Below are positions 1 through 9,000 of a stretch of DNA of 13,092 bases, one piece after another. Source of the DNA: Baffinella frigidus (taxonomy: Eukaryota > Cryptophyceae > Cryptomonadales > Baffinellaceae); NCBI GenBank assembly GCA_026770585.1, contig MU646490.1, forward strand, positions 221,348-234,439, given 5' to 3'. Numbering within the stretch: position 1 is the first letter of the stretch; every line of letters begins with the position of its first letter. The notes under the pieces were generated by a model that was not told the DNA's origin, did no database searches, and saw only the letters and a program-made list of their open reading frames with translations. The translations under genes were made by a program, and so were the position numbers.

Positions 1-100
1 AACCCTCAACCCTCAACCCTCAACCCTGAACCCTAAACCCTGAACCCTAAACCCTAAACCCTAAACCTTAAACCCTGAACCCTAAACTCTGAACCCTAAT

Positions 101-342
101 CTGCGATAGCAGAAACCAAGCGCATTCGCGCAAACCTGCACCCTGAACCCTAAGTCCTAAACACCAAAACCCTAAACCCTAAACCCCAAACCCTAAAATG
201 TAAACCCTGAACCCTAAACCCCAAACCCGTCAGAATTCAGGGTTCAGGGTTTAGGGTTTGGGGTCAGGGTTTAGGGTTTAGGAATTCAGGGTTTAGGGTT
301 TTGGATTTAGACTCTAAATCCTAAACCCTGAACCCTGAATTC
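101..342. repeat. Higher-order subtelomeric repeat, copy 1, with inverted telomeric island
   Basis: A non-telomeric core at about 101-139 (containing GCGATAGCAGAAACCAAGCG) is followed by telomeric units. At 233-309 the strand switches to TTTAGGG/TTCAGGG. The switch back forms an inverted repeat bounded by GAATTC at 282-287 and 337-342, centred near 312. The same arrangement recurs about 866 bp further on, so this is a segmental duplication inside the telomeric array. Confidence 0.85.
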
Positions 343-965
343 TGAATTCTGAACCCTAAACCCTCAACCCTGAACCCTAAACCCTAAACCCTAAACCCTC
401 AACCCTGAACCTTGAACCTCAAACTCCAAACTCTAAACCCTAAACTCTAAACCCTAAATTCTGATTCCTGAACCCTACGCTCTAAACTCTAAACCCTAAA
501 CCTTGAACCCTGAACCCCAAACCTTGAATCTTGAACAAACCCCAAACACTAAACCCTAAACCCTAAACCCCAAACCCTAGACCCTAAATCCCAAATCCTG
601 AATTCTGAACCCTGAACCCTAAACCCTAAACCCTGGACCCTAAACCCTAAACCCTAAACCCTGAACCTTGATCCCCAAACCCTCAACCCTCAACCCTCAA
701 CCCGCAACCCTCAACCCTAAATTCTGTACACAGAACCCTAGACCCTGAAATCTAAACACTTAACCGTCAAACATGAACCGTAAACCCTAAGCCCCAAACC
801 CCATTCCCTGAATCCCAAACCCTACGCCCTGAACCCGCAACCGTAAACCGTAAACCGCCAACAGTAAACCCTCAACCCTCAGCCCTCAACCCTCAACCCT
901 GAACCCTAAACCCTGAACCCTAAACCCTAAACCATGAACCCTGAACCATAAACTCTGAACCTAAT

Positions 966-1208
966 CCGCGATAGCAGAAACCAAGCGCATTCGCGCAAAC
1001 CTGCACCCTGAATCCTAAGCCCTAAACACCAAAACCCTAAACCCTAAACCACAAACCCAAAAAATGTAAACCCTTAACTCTAAACCCCAAACCCGTTAGA
1101 ATTCAGGGTTCAGGGTTTAGGGTTTGGGGTCAGGGTTTAGGGTTTAGGAATTCAGGGTTCAGGGTTTAAGGTTTAGACCCTAAACCCAAAACCCTGAACC
1201 CTGAATTC
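966..1208. repeat. Higher-order subtelomeric repeat, copy 2, with inverted telomeric island
   Basis: This is a near copy of 101-342. It has the same GCGATAGCAGAAACC core, the same strand switch beginning at the GAATTC at 1099, and the same palindromic end between GAATTC at 1148-1153 and 1203-1208. The offset is 865-866 bp. Scattered substitutions show the duplication is not very recent. Flanking blocks such as the CTCCAAACTCTAAACC stretch (424 and 1311) are also repeated. Confidence 0.85.
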
Positions 1209-1893
1209 TGAATTCTGAACCCTAAACCCTCAACCCTGAACCCTAAACCCTAAACTTTAAACCCTAAACCCTGAACCCTAAACCCTAAACCCTGAACCTT
1301 GAACCCTAAACTCCAAACTCTAAACCCTAAACTCTAAACCCTAGATTCTGATTCCTGAACCCTAGACCCTAAACCCTAAACCCTAAACCTTAAACCCTGA
1401 ACCCCAAACCCTGAACCTTGAACACTAAACCCTGAAACCTAAACACTAAACCTTAAACCCTGAGCCCTAAGCCCCAAGCCCTAAACCCCAAGCCCTAAAT
1501 CCTAAACCCTAAACCCTAAACCCTAAACCCTAAACCCTAAACCGCAAACAGTAAACCCTGAACCCTAAACCCTAAACCCTAAACCCTAAACCCTAAACCC
1601 TAAACCCTAAACCTTCAACCCTAAACCCTGAACCTTGAACCCTAAACTCCAAACTGTAAACCCTAAACTCCAAATTCTGAACCCTGAACCCTAGACCCTA
1701 AACCCCAAACCCTAAACCCTAAACCTTGAACCCTAAACCCCAAACCCTGAACCTTGAACCCTAAACCCTGAAACCTAAACACTAAACCTTAAACCCTAAG
1801 CCCTAAACCCCAAGCCCTAAACCCCAAGCCCTAAACCCTAAACCCTAAATCCTGAACCCGCAACCGTAAACCGTAAACCGCAAACAGTAAACC

Positions 1894-1939
<46 letters not shown>

Positions 1940-2371
1940 ATCCTCAACCCTCAACCCTAAACCCCAAACCCTGAACCCTCAAACCTCAACCCTAAACTCT
2001 GAACCCTCAACTCCTCTTGCCCAAACCCTAAACCCTAAACCCTGAACCCTGAACCCCAAACCCTAAATCCCGACCCCTCAACCCTGCACCCTAAACCCTC
2101 CACCCTAAACCCCTAACCCCGGAATCCTTGACCGTCGACCGTGAACCCTAAACACTAAACTCTAAACACTAAACACTATACACTAAACTCTAAACATTAA
2201 ACACTAAACACTCAACACTCAACATTAAAAACTAAACACTAAACACCAAACCCTGATTCCTAAACCTTAAACCCTAAACACTAAACCATGACCCCTGAAC
2301 CCCAAAACCTCAACCCTGTATATTATACCCTAAAACCTAAACCCGTAACCCTAAACCCTGAACCCGCAACC

Positions 2372-2430
<59 letters not shown>

Positions 2431-2432
2431 TC

Positions 2433-2498
2433 TGGGGATACAGCCACGTGTAGGATGACCGGAGCCGGAGTGACTTTACACACGGGGCTGTATCCCCA
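2433..2498. mobile_element. Palindromic ~60-bp element, copy A
   Basis: Perfect 13-bp inverted ends (TGGGGATACAGCC at 2433-2445 and its complement at 2486-2498) enclose a core containing GTGTAGGATGACCGGAG and GTGACTTTACAC. The core is itself partly palindromic. Related copies lie at 6064-6124 and 7206-7265, and a core-only relic at 8316-8344. This copy sits exactly at the boundary between the telomeric array and unique DNA. I see no clear target duplication. It is most likely a foldback or MITE-like element. Confidence 0.8.
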
Positions 2499-2999
2499 CC
2501 TGCCTGACGCTCGCCCCTCCCAGCGGGCTGGCTGTTGCAGCCGTGCCCTGTGGGGTAGGTCCCAGTCTGCAGGAGTGTGACTCAAAATCTGAAGATCGAT
2601 GGGAGAGAGTGGAGCTGGTGACACAGCCGTGTGAGAGCGGCAAAGGCGATGTATTGAAACTCTAGTGAATCCCCCATTTCGCGAGCTTTCCGGCACCTGA
2701 TTTATTTCAAAATTATGATCGATGCTGGACACTGGCAGGCAACCGCGTCTCTCACCCATCGATCGCCCATCGGCCTACATGTCTTCTCACACCAGGTTTG
2801 ACGTCTTGGTCCCCTAGCTTATGAATCCTACCAGTACAGCTTAAATAGCTTCAATCGCTCGCCCTCCCTGGCCTACCCCCTATAGGGCACTCAGACTTGT
2901 GCCCTGTCGTCTGTCCCTGCAATGGCCCGGAGCTTCCCACGCGCGTGCTGTGCGAGTGACACACGCCACCTTCCCCTCCATACACGGGGCTTCCCCCCT
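2499..2999. other. Gene-free segment downstream of the minus-strand gene
   Basis: I see no convincing exon on either strand. The open frames are short, start arbitrarily and have no family character. Because the gene ends at 3000 on the minus strand, the right part is expected to be its 3' UTR. An AATAAA occurs on the minus strand at 2706-2701, about 295 nt past the stop, and could be a polyadenylation signal, but this is weak evidence. Confidence 0.45.
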
Positions 3000-3077
3000 C
3001 TACTCCTCATCGAAGCCGCAGAAGTGGTCTCGCAGCAGCTCAAGTTCGCCGCGCGTGAGCGTGTGCGTGGGCAGCAT
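3000..3077 (-). CDS. Exon 19: C-terminal exon with stop codon (residues 828-852)
   Basis: Acceptor CGGGCAG|ATGCTG after a long CT-rich polypyrimidine tract; 25 codons and TAG at 3002-3000. It reads MLPTHTLTRGELELLRDHFC then GFDEE-stop. The 'FVQ-MLPTH' junction makes a natural helix. The first ~22 nt plus the acceptor are duplicated at 3224-3249, beyond the CT microsatellite. Confidence 0.85.
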   Translation of the reverse strand: MLPTHTLTRGELELLRDHFCGFDEE

Positions 3078-6000
3078 CTGCCCGAGAGAGAGAGAGGGTG
3101 AGCGAGAAAGAGAGAGAGAGAGAGAAAGAGAGAAAGGGAGAGAGAGCAAGGGAGAGAGAGCAAGGGAGAGGAAGAGGGAGAGAGAGAGAGAGAGCGAGTG
3201 AGTGAAAAAGAGAGCGATGGAGAGTAAGCGTGTTCGTGGGTAGCATCTACAACCAAGCCAGCTGGCTTGGCTCAGCGGAAAGGTGGAAGCATCGTTTGCA
3301 GATTATGGACCACACAGCACGACCGCAAAATCATTAGGCTCTGTGGAAATGCCGCACACAATTGTCTCTGTGGAAAGAGCAGCGCACCCAAAAGAAGAAA
3401 AGAAGACCAAGCACATATTCATCCCACCTCTTAAATCGAGAAGTGTCGGTTGAATGACCGGTCCGAAAGGGAACCACAAAGGCACCACACGAAGGGTTTT
3501 GAGGCACCTGAACAAAGTCGCGGGCGCGTTCGGTGTGCTCGTAGGACGCGGCGATGGTACGCCGGAAGAGTAGGAAGAAAAACCTGTCGACGATACCGAG
3601 AGGCTAAGTCGGAGAGAAAGAGAGAGGGTACGCCACTCTTCTTGGAGGTCGCTGAAAAAGGAGGAAGGAAACGAGACGACCTTTAGTCAACACTTCGGTT
3701 AGGCCCGCCTCTTTTCTCGAAGCCCAAAAGATTGGGGAATTTCTTGCTTTACAAGCGATCCCAGCTAATGGCGGGTGCTTGATAGAGAGCGAGTGCTTCA
3801 ATGTCGCCGACATAGTATTATCCTAGTAATTCCTAGACACGATGTAGTGCTTACAATCCACAAACGCAGATGGCGTACCAGAAGAGGAGAAGAGCAATGT
3901 AGACGCCGAAGAGGAGGCGGAGCTCGAAGTGCACTGACCCGAGGAAGGTGCTCATCTCCTCTTCTAGGACGTAGAGCACGAGACCGTACCCTTCGAGGAG
4001 ATCGCCCGAGAACCTGTTCGGAGCGTAGCAATTCAGAGCTTGTCGAGGTTAGGTAGCACTCTCCACCCTGAAGAGATCACGAAACAGTGGTGGTGCACCA
4101 CAACTTAGTTTCATCTCACGGTGACTACCGAGTCGAGATCCCTCCGGGATGTTGCGGGTTTGGGGTTTCGGGTTTGGGGTTTGGGGTTTGGGGTTTGGGG
4201 TTTGGGGTTTCGGGGAGCAGACCCCTGCAGGACAAAGTGCACCGCCTTGTCGGAAGCGAGCAGCGAATCGCGCGACCCGTCATAGGTGATAGCGCTCGCG
4301 ACCGCATTAGCTGCTACGATGTCCCGGGGTACCCCGAAGGTGTCGATCCACTTGTCCTTGGGACCCCCGTACGTCTGGAGTACCGTCTCTACTGATTCCA
4401 TGAACTGCTTCCGGGTTTAGTAGTTAGGGAGCAGGGATTCAAATTCCGGGTGTCGTGCGTGGGGTTAGGGTTCAGGGGTTCGGGTTTCGTACGACGGCTT
4501 AGGGTTCAGGGTTCGGGTTTCGTACGAGGGCTCAGGGTTCAGAGGTTCGGTTTTCGTGTGAGGGCTTGGGGTTCAGGGGTTCGGGTTTCGTGTGAGGGCT
4601 CAGGGTTCAGGGGTTCGGGTTTCGTGTGAGGGCTCAGGGTTCAGGGGTTCGGGTTTCGTGCGAGGGCTAAGGGTTCAGGGGTTCAGGGTTTCGGGTTGAC
4701 GCGCACCATGAGGGAGAGCTCAAAGACTCCGCGATCGCCCGAGGTGGGGAAGTCGGGGTTTGAGCAGTTGCCGTCCTTCTTCCAAGAGCACCCTGGTGGG
4801 AAAGGGTATGCGGTCACGCCGCATCACACCCGACTTGGGCACCGTGCATTCCCTCCCAGGGGGGGCTTGATTGAACAGGACAAGACTCTAAAACTCTCGA
4901 CCGCAGCGATAGTTCCACGACAGTTCACTAAACCAGGCGCCATTTCTACCAAAAAGGCAACCAACCCGGGCTGACGTTCTACCAGGTGAACCTCGAGTCA
5001 GCCAAGAGTCGTCCGGGGGCCTTTCGTCGCACCTTCCTCGTACATGACGTGGTTGTGCTCCGTGCTCCAGTAGTCAGCGCCCTGCCCGACGCGGAGGAGG
5101 TTTCCGCGCCGCACGGCTTTGTCCGACTGCCGGAGCTGCGCCAGCATGCCGTCGAGGGTGCCGGCGGTCTCGCCCTGCGTCATGCGCGAGAAGCCGTCGT
5201 TGAGGACGAGCTCGCGCGTGAGGTGCGCGCACGACTTGACCAGGCAGCGCCGGTACTCCGCTTGGTTCGCAATCGGCCCGAGGTACACCATCTGCCCGAC
5301 GAAGCGCCACGGCACCACCACCTGAGCAGGAGGGGCGCGGCAGATGAGACCCGAGCGATCCACGCAAAGCGTACCCGCTTTACCTTCCGTTGTCGGAGAA
5401 ACGTTTCGTTGGCACCCATGATATCTTTAAATTTGCATGTGATTCGGTGTTGGGCATTCCCCAGGGTGCTTCGGTGTGCAAAGTGTCCTCCCGTACACTC
5501 TATTGGTCAACAGGCAGTCACGTAAGTGGGGCACGTAGGTACCGAGCAGATGCTGATAGTGAATAGCGCGAAGAGCACGATGCTGTAGGTGGACGAGCGG
5601 TTGAAGAAGGACTGCCGCGAGACCACGCTCTTGATCACGTCCGTCTCGACGTCGGGATCCGCCTGCAACCAAACCGATCATCAGAATGGTCAAGGTAATT
5701 CGATTGAAATGTGTGACGACGTGAACCAAAAGCTCTTTCGAAACAATATGGCAAGTCGGTGTACATGGATTTACGCAAACATGTCCGGTTAGTCGGTGTG
5801 CATGGATGCAAGCAAACAGACCCGGTTTGGCTACCATCCTGCTACAAACCCCACCTGCCGCCTTACAGGGATTCTCGCAGCGATTCAGCTCGTAAGAATG
5901 GCCGACACGGGGTACAGTAAATAGCACAATGCGCAGGGCATATTCGGTGCTGGCGCTGGTTCTTTGGCAATAAATTACCAATCTCTCTCCCTCTCTCGCA

Positions 6001-9000
6001 GCGATTGTGAGGCATGCCCATCACCAGGGGAGTTCCCCGTACGAGATCAACCGGGCAGGATTTCTGGGGATACAGTCCCGTGGTAAAGTCACTCCGGTCA
6101 TCCTACACGAGACTGTGTCCCCAGAGTCTTCGTACCAGAAAAAGTGCTGATTGGTACTGGAGAGGAGCAGTACCACAGAAGCTTAAAATGAGCCATACGG
6201 GGGAGGCTCACAAATGGCACAGCTCACGTTTCCGAGGTGGGCCCGTTTCTCAAGGTTTGTAAACTTTTGTATCATTCAACTCAAGGCCCAAGGACCTCGT
6301 TTAGGACTTGTATCGAGGGTGAAAACAGGCCAATTTGATACACAGGCGATCGTCGGGTGGCGACAGTCATACAGGGGAGGCTCGCAACCTCGCGAAGTGC
6401 GACCGGGATTGATACGAGGAGCTTCTTCGGCACATCCACCCCCACCATCACCTCCTTCTCCTCCTCTTCTTTCTCCTCCTGCGGATCAAATACTTTCAGA
6501 TTGCTTTGCAAAGAGATTTGTTTTGTAGCAGGATGTGAATGTATTGTGGTTGCGTTGACTTTGAGTCCACATGGTTTGCATGTTTCTGGCATAAAACGTT
6601 TTTGATAGTTGTGCAATCGGAACCTATCAAATTGGCAGTCAGCCATGGCTGGGTCACCGCACCGACCGACAGATATCTCCCGCACGCAGCTCTGACGAAT
6701 CAAACACCAACCGCTGCTCACAAAGACTCCCCCGCACGACCACCACAGGGTTGTCTAGTACAGTACAAAGTCTGCCAAGCTCAGTCGTCTTCCTGGTCAA
6801 CCAAATGCTCGGTTGCAAGAAACATCGCGGGGGAAAGTCAGCCTCCTGAAGAGGATTTCACCCTGCATTGCGAAACTGTGACTGCAAGAAGGCACGAGCA
6901 ATGGGAGGTGGGAATGGAGAACCTCTTCGGGGATCCGAAGCTTGAATCTATCCGCCTCTGCCCGATTTGCCTTGTGCTGGTCGATTTGCTGCCATCGGGA
7001 AATGGGGGGGGTAGCGTGGTTTATTGGTCACATATCACAAGCGCGGAAAGCTCAAGTCCAGTACAGGGAGAGGCGTGACAGCAGAATCCCGAGTACCTGA
7101 GAGTGACTCAACCGAAACGGGCAGGTGCTGTGCCAGGACGGACACTCAACCGGGCAGCCTTAGAACCAGGGAACGCTGTGATCAGTCAACAGTTTGGGGA
7201 TACATCTGGGGATACAACCCGGTGTAGGATGACCGGAGTGATTTTACACGGGGGTGTATCCCCAGAAACAGTCGGGGGGCCCAGAAACAGTCGGAGGGGG
7301 TCGCACCTTCTTGAGGCTCCCGCTCCGCACCTGCAAGGCAACCACCAGAGAAACTTTAGGTCCTTTAGCTTCTTTCAGGTTCTTTTTACTCCCACCATAG
7401 GCGGACAATTGAACTGGTTCTGCAGAAAGGTCATGCTTCCTTACCTTCAGAGAAATGACTTTATCCAACAGCGCGAAAAGTTGCCGGGAAAGGGCCTGAG
7501 TATGAGACTCCCCCATGCGACTGTCGACTAACCCGGGCAGGTTACGTACTCACACGTCACCTACACTGAGGAAGCTGAGCACCATGCCAGCCTGAAATGC
7601 GTCAGCAGTTGATGAGTCCGCGTTTCTGGTTGAGTTTGAGTGTGACTTTGTGGCTTGACTACCGGTTTCGGTCAAGTTCTCTTCGCCGTGCCCATTTTAC
7701 TGAAGCCTTCTCGCTGGCTGCATCCGTTGCTGAACCCAAACGCATTTTTCTTGGTATACGTGGTATACTTGGTGATATATGACTCTGGGTGGGTGAACCT
7801 CTCGAGCTATCTTCTGCTCTCGCGTGTCGTCGCCCAGAAAATCTGTTGAGGGAACCAACCCTGAGTCTATCACTCTGTGCGAGTCTCTGGCGACGCACCA
7901 GCTGGCCGACCTTGCCCCACGGGCTGTTCTTGAACGATCCCTGTGTGTTCATCGGCGGCCGCTTGTAACCCCCCTCCCCTTCCGACTCCTGCGCATTGCC
8001 CTCCGACTCTGGCAACCCCGCTGCAGGGCGAGCAGCAGGGGAGACGTCCTGGCGGACGACCCCCCCCCCCGAGGCGCCGAAGTTGCTACCTCCGACCGAG
8101 ACTCTCTCGCCCTCCCCCACGAGAAGAGAGTGTTGTTCGTGCTCTGATTCGTCTGAGGTGGAATGGTCCTCGTCGGAGCTGTCCTTGTCGGAAGGCTCGT
8201 CAGAGCGGTCACTGTCCGAACGCTGCTCGTCGGAGCGATCAATGTCGGAGTGATTGAGTTCCGAACGCTCGGAGACATCCTGCATGATGGCACGAGGCAG
8301 TTGTCAGCAGGATGAAGGATGCCCGGAGTGACTTTACACGGGGCAGTCGTCGATGCTGGCTCGAGGCCTTTAGGTCCTTTAGGTTCTTCGAGCTCCCAAC
8401 ATAGGCGGACACCGGAACATCCTGCAGAATTACCATGCTTCCTTTCGGATCACATTAAGGGTATTCTCATCACGAGAGTCAGTCTGCCAGACACGAAGGC
8501 GGCGGTCCCTGCTGGGTCAGATATCACTCGATTCAACCAGGTTCAATCGAGTGATATCTGCAGGGACAGCCGCCGTCGTGGCAGATATCACTCGATTGAA
8601 CCTGATGGGTCAAATATCACTCGATTGAACCGGTCACGGCGACTAAGAAAGAAAATTACCCGGAATCTTTGCCTGAAAGTCGTCTTGGCTATCAGGTACA
8701 CGTTCAGGAAACCAGAAAGGCGGAACAAGCGGGGGTCCTAGAGCAAAAGTGAATGCTGGGATTCCAGATATCCTTGTAAGGCGGGGATATCTGGGAGACG
8801 AAGAGGCTGGAGAGGTTGAGTTTCCATCCGAAAGATCTTCCACCGTAAGAGGTTTGCATAAACCGGACAGATGTTCCTTCAGGTCCTTGAGGTTCTTCGA
8901 GCTCCAAACATAGGCGGAGACTGGAACATATCTGTAGGAAAGCCATGTCTCCAGACTAATCAGGGCAGGCTGAGTACCGTGCCAAGCTGAATTGAGTCAA

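Larger units (their letters stand above)
1..2431. repeat. Degenerate telomeric / telomere-associated repeat array
   Basis: The array consists almost entirely of 7-bp units of the types CCCTAAA, CCCTGAA and CCCTCAA on the plus strand (TTTAGGG, TTCAGGG and TTGAGGG on the other). The C-rich strand reads inward from the left edge, which is the orientation of a left chromosome end. Units are mixed and mutated (CACTAAA, CTCTAAA, CCGTAAA variants), so this is a subtelomeric or old telomeric tract rather than pristine telomerase product. Homogeneous CCCTCAA blocks lie at the start, near 1885-1957 and at 2371-2430. CACTAAA variants cluster at 2150-2250. No coding sequence is seen. Confidence 0.93.

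Noticed and set aside
1-2431. Genes inside the telomeric array
   Set aside because: No open frame of note. The sequence is 7-bp telomeric units and their variants throughout.
3040-3256. Ser/Leu-rich ORFs over the GA/CT microsatellite
   Set aside because: They are low-complexity translations of the microsatellite, which is an intron polypyrimidine tract.
4111-4401. Minus-strand ORF of 96 codons taken as a whole
   Set aside because: Only the first part is exon 16. The tail (PKPQTPNPKPQ) is translation of telomere-like intron sequence beyond the donor.
5384-5419. Possible small exon MGANETFLRQRK before GTAAAG in intron 13
   Set aside because: No acceptor directly upstream, and exon 13 joins exon 14 in phase with a continuous membrane helix without it.
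5427-5981. Minus-strand ORF of 184 codons
   Set aside because: It overlaps exon 13 in a different frame and crosses a SINE-like element and a tandem duplication. The exon 13 frame gives a clear membrane helix and correct phases instead.
7659-8285. Minus-strand ORF of 208 codons taken as a whole
   Set aside because: The stretch right of ~7911 is exon 9. The remainder runs past two good donors into sequence without protein character.
8518-8631. CRISPR-like array of 21-bp repeats
   Set aside because: The copies are in mixed orientation with spacers of 1, 21 and 8 nt, and the context is an intron of a eukaryotic gene.
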